Source: JBPRGH01 sp051418055 (GTDB taxonomy: Bacteria; Bacteroidota; Bacteroidia; Cytophagales; Cyclobacteriaceae). From it: 64,000 nucleotides of DNA. The DNA lies in contig JBPRGH010000007.1 in assembly GCA_051418055.1 (NCBI GenBank), positions 1 through 64,000 on the forward strand, given 5' to 3'. The number at the start of each line of letters is the position of its first letter. The stretch's first letter is position 1. The notes under the pieces were generated by a model. It was not told the origin of the DNA. It did no database searches and was given only the letters and a program-made list of their open reading frames with translations. Below, one piece after another: positions 8,566 through 18,001 of the stretch. A program made the translations under genes and the position numbers.

Positions 8566-9604
8566 ATCACTACCTTTTTCGTGGCATAATTTATATTGGT
8601 TTTACCCTTCAACCTTTAATAATTTTGAATGGGAAAATTCCCTTATTCTTTATGGATTAGCACTTATTCCTCTTTTCTTTATTATCAGATGGCTTATCAG
8701 ATATCGTCTGGTGCAAAAATTGCCGATTGGGATCCCTAAAAAACAAATAGGTCAGAATATCTGGAGTTACCTGCGGTATATTCCGGATATTTTGCTGGTA
8801 CTTATGCTGGCATTATGTATTGTAGCTCTCGCCAGGCCACAAAAAACCAACGAAAAAGTTGAGCAATGGACAGAAGGGATAGACATCATGTTAGTTATCG
8901 ACATCAGTCAGTCGATGCAGATAGAGGATTTTAAACCAAATCGATTAGAGGCAGCAAAAGAAACTGCTCGTAGATTCATTGAAGGCAGATTTCAGGACAG
9001 GATAGGTGTTGTGATATTCGCAGGAGATGCATATTCCCTCTCTCCACTTACCACAGATTATGAGTTGTTAAAAAATTATATCGGTGACATAGATTTTGAC
9101 ATGATTGAAAATCGTGGAACAGCTATAGGAAGTGCATTAGGTGTAATGACAAATCGAATGCGTGAATCAGAATCAAAATCAAAGGTGGCTATTTTATTAA
9201 GTGATGGAGATAATACAGCCGGAAATATTGATCCTATTACAGCCGCGGAGCTTGCTTCGGCTTTTGATATTAAAATATATTCTGTTGCCATTGGTAAAGA
9301 AGGAAGAGTGCCCTTCGGAAAAGATTTCTTTGGCAGGCCACGAATGATAGAGAATACATTGGATGAAACTACCTTAAGAAAGATTGCTGAAATAGGTGAC
9401 GGACAGTTTTTCCGTGCCTCTGATAATCAGGCGCTGGATCAGGTATTTGCACTTATTGATGAGTATGAAAAGGCTGAAATAAAAACTAACCGTTTCAAAG
9501 ATACAACCGACTTCTATTATGTGTATCTTATGTGGGCTGTAGTATTATTTTTATTCTGGATGCTGCTGAAATCTACTTTCTTAACTAATGTGCTGCAGGA
9601 TTAA
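8558..9604 (+). CDS. batA: VWA domain membrane protein, BatA type
   Basis: A 348-aa inner membrane protein: two N-terminal transmembrane helices (about residues 29-48 and 76-92), a periplasmic or cytoplasmic VWA domain and a C-terminal transmembrane helix (about 318-338). The VWA domain has a complete MIDAS metal site: DISQS at 115-119, the threonine-containing SPLTTDYELL loop, and LSDGDNT. This is the BatA layout (Bacteroides aerotolerance family). It is the last gene of the DUF58/BatD-like/VWA operon; the batB, batC and batD genes often found next are absent. Its stop codon overlaps that of the convergent LysE gene. Confidence 0.9.
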   Translation: MLESLPFSWHNLYWFYPSTFNNFEWENSLILYGLALIPLFFIIRWLIRYRLVQKLPIGIPKKQIGQNIWSYLRYIPDILLVLMLALCIVALARPQKTNEKVEQWTEGIDIMLVIDISQSMQIEDFKPNRLEAAKETARRFIEGRFQDRIGVVIFAGDAYSLSPLTTDYELLKNYIGDIDFDMIENRGTAIGSALGVMTNRMRESESKSKVAILLSDGDNTAGNIDPITAAELASAFDIKIYSVAIGKEGRVPFGKDFFGRPRMIENTLDETTLRKIAEIGDGQFFRASDNQALDQVFALIDEYEKAEIKTNRFKDTTDFYYVYLMWAVVLFLFWMLLKSTFLTNVLQD

Positions 9605-10221
9605 AACCCTGAACCTGCATAAATAAAAAGCCTTATCCCAAATGTTACCATCACTACTCCTGTTATAATATTTAATATTTTTATAAATCGTGGTGTAACA
9701 AAGGTTCTTAATTTATGCGCCAGATAAACTTTTATTAAGTCAGTAATAAAAACAGTAAGGATAATAGATATGAAAAATATTAAAATATAACTACCTTTTA
9801 ATTCATATTCTATGGTGGCCAGGCTAATAGCTCCAATCCAAAAGAACAGTACCATGGGATTTAATCCATTAACCATAAATCCTTTTATGATATGTCTTTT
9901 AAATCCTTTTTGCTGAACATTTAATTTAATTTCTCTTTTTTTGCGGCTCTTAAAAAATGAGAAAATTCCAAAACCAACCAGAATTACACCTCCAGCCAAT
10001 CCCAGATATTTTTCCATGGTTTCTTCAGCCAAAAGATTAGTTAGTCCAAAATATGATATTAAAATATATAGCGTGTCACTGAGGGAAATACCAACGGCAA
10101 CTAGAAATCCCGGCATAAATCCTTTTTCAATACTCGTCTGGATAAGCATGAAAAATACTGGCCCAATTAACATCGCCAGCACAAGACCAAATAAGATACC
10201 CTTTAAAATCGCATCACCCAT
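9601..10221 (-). CDS. LysE/RhtB family exporter
   Basis: A 206-aa inner membrane protein with six hydrophobic segments, opening with GLVLAMLIGPVFFMLIQ, the conserved LysE/RhtB motif containing the GP pair. Members export amino acids or related small molecules; the substrate here is unknown. It follows the GH3-like gene by 2 bases on the same strand, so the two are probably co-transcribed. It converges on batA, sharing 4 bases of stop codons. Confidence 0.9.
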   Translation of the reverse strand: MGDAILKGILFGLVLAMLIGPVFFMLIQTSIEKGFMPGFLVAVGISLSDTLYILISYFGLTNLLAEETMEKYLGLAGGVILVGFGIFSFFKSRKKREIKLNVQQKGFKRHIIKGFMVNGLNPMVLFFWIGAISLATIEYELKGSYILIFFISIILTVFITDLIKVYLAHKLRTFVTPRFIKILNIITGVVMVTFGIRLFIYAGSGF

Positions 10222-10223
10222 TG

Positions 10224-11765
10224 CTAATGCTTTTCAAGGAAAGCTTTCCAGTCGTCGTATAATTTACTTTTCATTACCCGTGGAAATTTATTCTGGCCTC
10301 CCACTTTACCTTTCAACTCCATCCATTCATAAAATTTACTGACGGGCAATATATCCACAAAAATTTCTTTTAATGCTGCCTGACGCTCCACAGCATAATC
10401 ATCATTTAGTGCTTTAAGGTTTTCGTCAAGCTTTTCTTTTACATCCTCCTTATCTATAACATCATCCGTGCCTATATACCAATGATGGGCAAATAAAGTA
10501 TCAAAATATTCACCAGCAACTGTAAATTCAGGTACGGTAACATTCAGTTGCTCACTAAGCATTTCAATAGCCTTATTCATATTATCAACAGATAAATGTT
10601 CACCACATAAACTTAAAAAATGTTTGGTCCTTCCGGTAATGACAATTTCCGATTCATCAATTGAAACAAATTTTATTACATCACCAATGATATAGCGCCA
10701 TGCACCGGCACATGTGGATAATATTATGGCATATTCCTTATTCTCCTCTACCTCATCAATCATTAATGTTTGGGCATCACTTTTAATGTCTCCGCTTTCA
10801 TCAAAATTCTGATCATTGAATGGTACGAATTCATAAAATATACCATTGTTTAGCACCAGTCTCATATTCCTATGCTCGGGCTTTGATTGAAAGGCTATAA
10901 ATCCTTCAGAAGCAAGATAGGTCTCTATATAAAAAATATTTTTACCTAAAAGCTTTTCGAAACCTTTGCGATAAGGATCAAAAGAAACTCCACCATGTAC
11001 ATAAACCTGCAGGTTAGGCCATATTTCATGTATATGGGCCACTTTATAATGATCAATCATCTTTTCCATTAAGATCTGGATCCATGCAGGAACTCCTACT
11101 ATAATTCCTATATTCCAATCTTTAGCCTTAAGCACAATTTCATTAAGCTTCTCATCCCATTCACGGACTTTCGCTATTTTTTTACCAGGCTTGTAAAAAT
11201 GCTGGAACCAAAAAGGTAGCTGGGCTGCCTGTATACCACTTAAATCACCCTCATAAAAGCTTCCTCTGTGTTGGAGATTTGTGCTTCCTCCCAACATGAG
11301 TATTCCTGTCTGGAAAACATTTGGAGGAAGATCATATTTAGATAAAGTTAGTATTTGCCTGATACTCGTTTTTTGAATGGCCTTGCTCATATCCTTTGTT
11401 ACAGGAATATGTTTGGAAGCGGACTCGGAAGTACCTGAACTTAAAGCGAAATATTTCACCTTTCCAGGCCAGCAAACATTTGCCTCTCCCTTTAAATTTT
11501 TATGCCACCATTCATTATGCATTTTATTATAATCATGCAAAGGGATTGCTTTACGGTAGTCTTTAAAAAATGCTTTAGAATCAGTTTTTTTGAAATTTTT
11601 TAAAAGCTCTTTGAACCTATAATATTTACCAAACTTTGTGGAGCTGGCTGTTATAAGCAGCTTTCTTAGCTCATTCTTTTGTAATTCAAAGGGAGAAGAA
11701 TACTCCTGCTCTAAACTTTCGCGTATTTTTATTCCTTTTTTTAATAGATTGCCTAAAAGGGGCAT
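10224..11765 (-). CDS. GH3 family acyl-adenylating enzyme
   Basis: A 513-aa homologue of plant GH3 enzymes, which adenylate a carboxylic acid and join it to an amino acid. The family phosphate-binding segment is visible as FALSSGTSESASKHIPVT (about residues 107-124), and the C-terminal half has YIIGDVIKF and ITGRTKHFL, as in the ANL/GH3 fold. The bacterial substrate is not known. It sits directly upstream of a LysE exporter in one operon, which would fit making and exporting an amino acid conjugate, but that is only an inference. Confidence 0.88.
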   Translation of the reverse strand: MPLLGNLLKKGIKIRESLEQEYSSPFELQKNELRKLLITASSTKFGKYYRFKELLKNFKKTDSKAFFKDYRKAIPLHDYNKMHNEWWHKNLKGEANVCWPGKVKYFALSSGTSESASKHIPVTKDMSKAIQKTSIRQILTLSKYDLPPNVFQTGILMLGGSTNLQHRGSFYEGDLSGIQAAQLPFWFQHFYKPGKKIAKVREWDEKLNEIVLKAKDWNIGIIVGVPAWIQILMEKMIDHYKVAHIHEIWPNLQVYVHGGVSFDPYRKGFEKLLGKNIFYIETYLASEGFIAFQSKPEHRNMRLVLNNGIFYEFVPFNDQNFDESGDIKSDAQTLMIDEVEENKEYAIILSTCAGAWRYIIGDVIKFVSIDESEIVITGRTKHFLSLCGEHLSVDNMNKAIEMLSEQLNVTVPEFTVAGEYFDTLFAHHWYIGTDDVIDKEDVKEKLDENLKALNDDYAVERQAALKEIFVDILPVSKFYEWMELKGKVGGQNKFPRVMKSKLYDDWKAFLEKH

Positions 11766-11824
11766 GATAATTTTCCTTTAATTTGTGTCAATACTAATAC
11801 GTCCAATTGAGAATTAAAAATAAT

Positions 11825-12499
11825 ATGTCTGTCAAAAATAAAATAATTAAAACTCAGGAATCACTCAATAAATTTAATGCAAAACTCATTGCTGTGACTA
11901 AAACTCACCCCGTTTCTTTAGTAAAAGAGGCATATGAAGCCGGACATAGAGATTTTGGGGAGAATAAAGTTCAGGAGCTATTGGATAAACAACCAGAGTT
12001 GCCAAACGACATTAATTGGCATCTTATTGGCCATTTACAAAGAAATAAAGTGAAATTTGTGGTGCCATTTATTCACCTCATACATTCTGTTGACAGTGAG
12101 AAGCTCCTGAAAGAAATTAATAAACAGGCAAAGAAAATTGACCGTCCAATTAATTGCCTTTTACAGGTCCATATAGCTCAGGAAGAATCAAAATTTGGTT
12201 TATCTGAAGAAAATTTAAAACTACTGCTAAATAGCGACACTCTGAGAGATGCCTCACATGTTCAGGTTAAGGGGCTTATGGGCATGGCTACTTTTACGGA
12301 TAATGATGAGCAGGTAAGAAAAGAATTTCAACATTTAAAAAATATCTTTGATGAACTGAAGAAAACCTCTCTCCCTGAAAATGTTCATATGGATGAGCTA
12401 TCTATGGGTATGAGCAGCGATTATAAAGTAGCACTCGAAGAAGGAAGTACAATGGTAAGAGTAGGTAGCGCTATATTTGGTGAAAGAAATTACAGTTAA
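11825..12499 (+). CDS. yggS: YggS family PLP homeostasis protein
   Basis: A pyridoxal-phosphate-binding protein of the YggS/PROSC family, which keeps free PLP and amino-acid metabolism in balance and has no known catalytic reaction. I start it at the ATG at 11825 (MSVKNKII), giving 224 aa. The TTG at 11807 in the same frame would only add six residues with no family match. The PLP lysine is K26 in LIAVTKTHP. Other conserved parts are FGENKVQEL, WHLIGHLQRNK and the phosphate loop LSMGMSSDYKVAL. The next gene starts right after its stop. Confidence 0.93.
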   Translation: MSVKNKIIKTQESLNKFNAKLIAVTKTHPVSLVKEAYEAGHRDFGENKVQELLDKQPELPNDINWHLIGHLQRNKVKFVVPFIHLIHSVDSEKLLKEINKQAKKIDRPINCLLQVHIAQEESKFGLSEENLKLLLNSDTLRDASHVQVKGLMGMATFTDNDEQVRKEFQHLKNIFDELKKTSLPENVHMDELSMGMSSDYKVALEEGSTMVRVGSAIFGERNYS

Positions 12500-12895
12500 A
12501 TGAATAGATATATAATTATTATTGCTGCTCTCTTTGGTGCTATTGGTGTAATGCTGGGAGCATTTGGTGCCCATGCTTTTGAAGATGAGCTTTTGGCAGC
12601 AGGAAGAACAGATACTTTTGAGACAGCCGTAAAGTATCATTTTTATCATACATTAGCCGCCCTGATAGCTGTTCTTTTAGCTACAGATTCAGTACAGCAC
12701 CGTAAAGCCAGGACTGCTTCTGTCTTATTCCTTACAGGCGTTTTTTTATTTTCCGGTTCCCTTTATGTATTGTGCTTTACAAGCCAAACCTGGATAGCCT
12801 TTGTTACACCTGTTGGAGGATTATTTTTCATTGCAGGATGGATCTGGCTTTCTTATGCTGCTTACAGGGCGCAGTTTAAATTGGACGGTGATTAG
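12500..12895 (+). CDS. DUF423 family small membrane protein
   Basis: A 131-aa inner membrane protein with four hydrophobic helices. It carries the DUF423 (YgdD) hallmark GAIGVMLGAFGAHAFE at the end of the first helix, a conserved KYHFYHTLA in the second, and GTGG-like turns later (VTPVGGLFFIAGW). Family function is unknown. It begins at the base after the yggS stop, so both are read from one mRNA. Confidence 0.9.
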   Translation: MNRYIIIIAALFGAIGVMLGAFGAHAFEDELLAAGRTDTFETAVKYHFYHTLAALIAVLLATDSVQHRKARTASVLFLTGVFLFSGSLYVLCFTSQTWIAFVTPVGGLFFIAGWIWLSYAAYRAQFKLDGD

Positions 12896-12909
12896 CATGC
12901 ATTAAATAA

Positions 12910-12970
12910 CCAAAGGGAGATATTAATTATATTCAATTATAATCTCAGAAATAAGATATTTCTCCCTTGG
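12910..12970. terminator. Imperfect inverted repeat between convergent genes
   Basis: CCAAAGGGAGATAT at 12910-12923 can pair, with small bulges, to ATATTTCTCCCTTGG at 12956-12970, leaving a long AT-rich loop. It lies between the convergent DUF423 gene and the M49-like peptidase gene and may end both transcripts. No strong T-run follows on the plus strand, so this is tentative. Confidence 0.4.
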
Positions 12971-12991
12971 CTTATTAAAAACAATTTATTT

Positions 12992-14650
12992 CTATTTCTC
13001 CAGCCCTAAAACATCGACACCCTGATTAAAAACAATATCAACAGGTATTCCCTCGGCGGCCAGCCTTTCAAGATCTTTCTGCAGCTCTTCTCCTATCACT
13101 CCTTTTGTAGCTAAAAGATCAGCTGCACGATTATAATCACCATCACCCTGAATTATAAGGATCAGGTTTGACAGGTCGCTAATGGCTTTCTCCATATTTT
13201 CATAATTTACTTTGTAAGTACCTGTCTCAGGGTCTTTTGTAAATGCATCACGCTCTTTAAAAAAGTTAAACCTGATCATATTAGCTTTTCCATGAGCACT
13301 GGATGCACCAAATCGAACCGAGCGGAAAATACTGGCCATAAATGTCGTATAGTAATCCTTAATATCTCCTTCCAGTTCTCCCATATCGTGTAACTGCTGT
13401 ACCATAAAAATACCAAGGACATCTGCCTTACCTTCCTCCAATGCAGAAGCATTATCTTTTAACGCCTCCCGTACCGTTCCCTTCTGATCGACTGTCTTTT
13501 TAATCCCTAATCCATGAGCTACTTCATGAAACATAGTATTTGCAAAAAAAGCATCAAATGTTATGTGCTTGCGTTGTGATTCATCTATCAGCTCTTCAGA
13601 CAATGGCACAAGTATCTCATCAAACTTAGCCCTCATAGCATTCTTTAGCTGCAATCTCCTGGTCCCTTTTTTCAGCTGTACCTCCTCATCATTAGGCAAA
13701 TTAACAGCTATTGTTTTACTTCCGGCATTACAATCACCAGCATAAAATACAACATCATAGGCACCAAGTTGGCTGTCCGATCCAGGGGTTTCACTTTTAT
13801 ATTGCTCCGTAACCGGTAAACGTTTCTGAAGATCAGGGAGCATAGCGGTATATTTCTCGAGACGCTGGCTCCATTCCATATCTTTTATTAACACATAAGC
13901 CTCGTGTGCCGCTTTATAACCAAAAAGCTGATCTTCATAGGTTTCTATTGGACCTATTATGACATCAATCTGATTGTCCTTCATATCCATCCATGCGATG
14001 TCACTTTCATAATAATTATCATCCAGAAGTGCTTCTGCCCTGAGGTTTAGGTATTGCTTTAGTTGAGTATTATCAGCAAGACCGGCAGCCTGTTTCAATA
14101 ACTCAGAGGCATGGTTAACTTCATTTTTAAATTGTTCGTGATATGGAATGGTTATTAATTCACCGGCATCATTTCTACGTATGAAAGTATAAAGAGAAGC
14201 TTTATCCTCAAGTTGTGCGTTTTCAAATTCTTCTTTTGTCATATCAACAGGATAAAAATTAGCGCCTTTAGGTTTAGGGCCAACACCATCAATAAAAGGT
14301 TCATTACCATTTAATCTGTCCCATGGCCCATAGTTTATCCGTACAAATTGTTTTGCATTTGGATTTTCAATAGTAGAAAGTAAAGAGTCTTTCTTACCGT
14401 AGGCTTCATACCAGAATAATTCATCCATTATATGTGCCGCCTCTATTAATAGCGGGATCATCTGCCTTTGGTTTTGAGAAAGGGCAGAAACATCGGTAGT
14501 CAAAGTAACCTCAGTATATTTATCAAGAAGTTCTTTATAATAATCTTCCTCTACCTCTACTTCAGACCCTTCTTCTGAAACCTGCTCTGAAACATTACAG
14601 CTAAATAAACTTGTACTAGTAATCAGGAAAGCTAAATAGATCTTTTTCAT
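12992..14650 (-). CDS. M49-like (dipeptidyl peptidase III family) zinc peptidase lipoprotein
   Basis: A 552-aa predicted lipoprotein (lipobox LFSC, C18). The catalytic part resembles dipeptidyl peptidase III: IIGPIETYED near residues 231-240, zinc motif HEVAH at 375-379, and the second motif EEGKADVLG at 405-413, supplying a further acidic ligand. Classical M49 enzymes have the six-residue HELLGH and EECRAE. The five-residue HExxH form is a known bacterial variant, as in the Caldithrix abyssi enzyme. It probably cleaves dipeptides from short peptides at the cell surface or in the periplasm. It is on the same strand as, and downstream of, a TonB receptor/DUF4249 pair. Confidence 0.82.
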   Translation of the reverse strand: MKKIYLAFLITSTSLFSCNVSEQVSEEGSEVEVEEDYYKELLDKYTEVTLTTDVSALSQNQRQMIPLLIEAAHIMDELFWYEAYGKKDSLLSTIENPNAKQFVRINYGPWDRLNGNEPFIDGVGPKPKGANFYPVDMTKEEFENAQLEDKASLYTFIRRNDAGELITIPYHEQFKNEVNHASELLKQAAGLADNTQLKQYLNLRAEALLDDNYYESDIAWMDMKDNQIDVIIGPIETYEDQLFGYKAAHEAYVLIKDMEWSQRLEKYTAMLPDLQKRLPVTEQYKSETPGSDSQLGAYDVVFYAGDCNAGSKTIAVNLPNDEEVQLKKGTRRLQLKNAMRAKFDEILVPLSEELIDESQRKHITFDAFFANTMFHEVAHGLGIKKTVDQKGTVREALKDNASALEEGKADVLGIFMVQQLHDMGELEGDIKDYYTTFMASIFRSVRFGASSAHGKANMIRFNFFKERDAFTKDPETGTYKVNYENMEKAISDLSNLILIIQGDGDYNRAADLLATKGVIGEELQKDLERLAAEGIPVDIVFNQGVDVLGLEK

Positions 14651-14709
14651 TATACTTTTAGTTGATTTTCAACTAGAAAGTTAATGAAGAAAATGTTTTG
14701 TACAAAAGG

Positions 14710-15546
14710 TTAATTTATAACAATGGTAACCGATTCCACGGAGCTAACCATAAAATAACCTAAAGCACCATTAGAAATATTATTCCTTGGATTTGCTGGT
14801 GGTGGTGAAAACATTCCGGAATCATTATTCAGAATATTAAACAGATCATTGAGAAAAATAAAAGCCTCCTCTGTTATACTATACATCCGAAGTGTTGCTT
14901 TATCATTTTTCCTGTAGTAAATCGGAGAGGGCAGATCTTTAATATTTTCCTGAAGAAATTTATCGTCTGTAAAATAAATGGCTGTTTCGTTTTCACGTAC
15001 AAGAGAGTCATTCCTGAAGAATTCAAAAAGATAATAATCAGTCGTTTCCTGTGGTTCATGAGCATAAAGCAATAACTCATAATATAATCCTGGTTTTTCA
15101 GGATCTGCAAATTCAAATGGATTGATCCTATATTTAAGTGTATCAATTTCTGTTAAAGCGGGCATTGTCTCAGATGCTCTATAAGTTTGATCATTCCAGG
15201 TTATTTGTAATTCATATGTATGGCCAACATATCCCTGAAATACATCATTAGAAAAATATACGCCATTAAGGCTTTGATCATCGGTTGGATTATGGATAAA
15301 TTCAAAAATTTCATCGGCAGTAACATCATAAACTATTACCTGAGCATTTGTTATGGCAGGAGGCTCAGCATTGTAATAAAAATCCACTGATTGACTAAGC
15401 TTGATATTTTGTATTTTCTGTTCATCTGTTAAATGTGCATCCACAACAAGAGCTGGTTCAACCTGCCGGGTATCCAGAATAATAGTTTCTTCACAAGAAA
15501 ATAGAGCAAATGAAAAAGAAATAATAAGAAGTATATATATTTTCAT
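14710..15546 (-). CDS. DUF4249 lipoprotein, partner of the TonB receptor
   Basis: A 278-aa predicted outer-membrane lipoprotein (lipobox LFSC, C18). The early segment ALVVDAHLTDEQKIQNIKLS followed by a beta-sandwich region with ITNAQVIVYD is the DUF4249 pattern. These proteins are nearly always encoded just after a TonB-dependent receptor with a CarboxypepD_reg domain and probably form a surface complex with it. Here the start overlaps the receptor stop by one base (TGATG), so translation is coupled. The transported compound is unknown. Confidence 0.87.
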   Translation of the reverse strand: MKIYILLIISFSFALFSCEETIILDTRQVEPALVVDAHLTDEQKIQNIKLSQSVDFYYNAEPPAITNAQVIVYDVTADEIFEFIHNPTDDQSLNGVYFSNDVFQGYVGHTYELQITWNDQTYRASETMPALTEIDTLKYRINPFEFADPEKPGLYYELLLYAHEPQETTDYYLFEFFRNDSLVRENETAIYFTDDKFLQENIKDLPSPIYYRKNDKATLRMYSITEEAFIFLNDLFNILNNDSGMFSPPPANPRNNISNGALGYFMVSSVESVTIVIN

Positions 15547-17894
15547 CAGAATCGAAGATTATAAGTAACAGAAGGAAGGATTGGAAAAAGATAAATAAGC
15601 CGTGCTTCCTTTTGATATGGCTGCACCTGGTTTGAACCCTCCTCTACAGGTTCTAATCTCGTATAAACTGTAAAAGGATTTTTCCGGCTATAAACATTAT
15701 AGATACTAAAAACCCATTCACCTTTAATTTTTCTTTCTTTATTTTTTAATGGAGTAAGTGTAGCGGAAAGGTCAATCCGATGATAATCCGGCAGCCTATA
15801 TCCATTTCTTTCTGTAATATAATTTACATTGTAATTGTTATAGATATATGATCCAGCTGGAATTGTAATAGGCCGACCTGTTGAATAAGTGAAATTCATA
15901 CCAAAAGTCCATCGCTCACTATAATCATATGTACCTGTTAAACTAAAGGCATGACGGCGATCATAATTTGCAACGAATGGTTCTGAATTATTAACTCCGG
16001 GAATCTGACGCATCGCTTTAGATAATGTATAGCTAACAAATCCATTAAAATTTCCCTGATTTTTTTGAAGCATTAACTCCAGTCCATAAGACCAGGCATC
16101 ACCCTGACGAAATTCGGTAGATAAATTTTCATTAAAAAACAGCTGAGCGTTATCTGCAAAATCTGTCACATTATTTATATCCTTATAATAAATTTCAGTA
16201 CTGAATTCATAATTGTTTTCTTTAAAATTTCGAAAATATCCGGCAGTAAATTGATCGGCAATCTGTGGCTCCAGATAAAAAGAGCTCGGATGCCAGGTAT
16301 TAAACGGCAGAGGTACAGTTCCGCTCGCTATCAGGTGCGTATTCTGCACCATGCGGTTATAGCTTAATTTTAAAGAGCTATTTTTATTTAATAAATACCT
16401 TGCCGAAATTCTAGGCTCAGGATTAATATATGTTTTTATTGTTTCAAAATTATCATATTTTAGAGTACCTAGTTGAGTTGGGGTTACATTATCCTGAGGA
16501 TCTTCATACAAAACGACCTCTCCTTCGCCTATATTCTGAAAGATAGATAGTCTTATCCCATATTGAACTGAAAGATTATCACTTATTTTCTGTTTATTCC
16601 CGACATAAATAGCATGGTCTAACGCATATAACGGATCCAGTTTAGTATTTGAGATCAAACCATCTTCTTCATCTGTAGGGAAAATTTCTCCCGGACTAAA
16701 CTTTCTCCAGCTGACATGATAACCAAAATCCAACTCATTCTGTGGGTTAAGAAAGTAATTGAGGTCCTCCTTAAGAGTTATCTCCTGAATATTTGAAACC
16801 CACTCAAACCCCTGAACAGGATCATCAAAAGATAATCCATAGTCAAAATTACTTGCTACAACTGAAGTATTTGAAAACAGACGGTCATTAAAAAGATGAT
16901 TCCATCGAAATGTTGCAGTGGTATTCCCCCAGTCAAAACCAAAAATATCTTCAAAATTAAATACATCTCTTCCTGCATAAAAAGCAACAAAAAAGCGATT
17001 ATTGTTGCTATGCCTCCAGTTTACTTTAGCATTAATATCATAAAAATGTACCAGGTTATCCTCATCCGCCAATCTTAAAAATGCATCTACATATGAACGT
17101 CTTGCTGAAATAATAAAAGAGCTTTTCTCTTCCTCAATCGGCCCTTCCAGCATCACCCGTGCAGCAAGAGTACCTACTCCGACAACCCCTGCTAATTCTT
17201 TATTATTCCCATCTTTAGTACGGACATCGAGAATTGATGACAATCTTCCTCCATATTGTGCCGGAATACCTCCTTTATAAAGCTCTGAATCTTTAATAAT
17301 ATCGGCATTAAAAACAGAGAAAAGGCCAAACAGGTGTGAGGGGTCATAAACGGGTGCTTCATCAATCAGTATAAGGTTTTGATCAGCACTACCTCCACGG
17401 ACGAAGAAACTAGATGTGCCTTCCCCTGCACTTATAACTCCCGGCAATAGTTGAATAGCTTTAATAATATCAGGCTCTCCAAAAAGAGCTGGCAGTTTTT
17501 TTACCTGCTGAATATTAATTTGCTCCCGGCCAATATTTATATCGGTAACATTCGCATCTTCAGGCTTATCCTTCACCACGACTTCTTTTATTTGAAGTGC
17601 TTCAGGGATAAGTTCTACATTTAACGATAAATCTTCATCCAGCTCCACCTCTTTTACTAAAGTTTCATAGCCAATGAAACTATACCTCACAGAATAAGTG
17701 CCCTCAGGCAATGTGAGGGAATAAAAACCATAAGCATTACTAACCACCCCTTTTTGTAATTCGGGGACATAAACTGTCACTCCTATTAATTCCTCTCCAT
17801 TGTCGGCATCCCTTACATAACCATTTAATGTATATCGTTGAGCATGGCTAATGAAGGAAAAAAGGCAAAAAATCAGCAGCAAAAAAAATCTCAT
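15546..17894 (-). CDS. TonB-dependent receptor with CarboxypepD_reg-like domain
   Basis: A 782-aa outer membrane receptor. It has a signal peptide (about residues 1-18), a CarboxypepD_reg-like beta-sandwich (about 20-100, with GYVRDADNGEELIGVTVYV), a plug domain (about 125-235, with FVRGGSADQNLILIDEAPVY), and a 22-strand-type barrel ending in the aromatic residue F782. It is shorter than SusC proteins and has no SusD neighbour; DUF4249 is the partner. It would use TonB energy to import an unknown substrate. Confidence 0.93.
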   Translation of the reverse strand: MRFFLLLIFCLFSFISHAQRYTLNGYVRDADNGEELIGVTVYVPELQKGVVSNAYGFYSLTLPEGTYSVRYSFIGYETLVKEVELDEDLSLNVELIPEALQIKEVVVKDKPEDANVTDINIGREQINIQQVKKLPALFGEPDIIKAIQLLPGVISAGEGTSSFFVRGGSADQNLILIDEAPVYDPSHLFGLFSVFNADIIKDSELYKGGIPAQYGGRLSSILDVRTKDGNNKELAGVVGVGTLAARVMLEGPIEEEKSSFIISARRSYVDAFLRLADEDNLVHFYDINAKVNWRHSNNNRFFVAFYAGRDVFNFEDIFGFDWGNTTATFRWNHLFNDRLFSNTSVVASNFDYGLSFDDPVQGFEWVSNIQEITLKEDLNYFLNPQNELDFGYHVSWRKFSPGEIFPTDEEDGLISNTKLDPLYALDHAIYVGNKQKISDNLSVQYGIRLSIFQNIGEGEVVLYEDPQDNVTPTQLGTLKYDNFETIKTYINPEPRISARYLLNKNSSLKLSYNRMVQNTHLIASGTVPLPFNTWHPSSFYLEPQIADQFTAGYFRNFKENNYEFSTEIYYKDINNVTDFADNAQLFFNENLSTEFRQGDAWSYGLELMLQKNQGNFNGFVSYTLSKAMRQIPGVNNSEPFVANYDRRHAFSLTGTYDYSERWTFGMNFTYSTGRPITIPAGSYIYNNYNVNYITERNGYRLPDYHRIDLSATLTPLKNKERKIKGEWVFSIYNVYSRKNPFTVYTRLEPVEEGSNQVQPYQKEARLIYLFPILPSVTYNLRF

Positions 17895-18001
17895 AAAAAA
17901 TTATGTTACGCTAATACATAACGTCAACTTGAGAGATGGGTTTTAATTTTATAAACTGAATTTAACGATATATCGTGGGCACATGATTTTTAACTCGAAA
18001 T

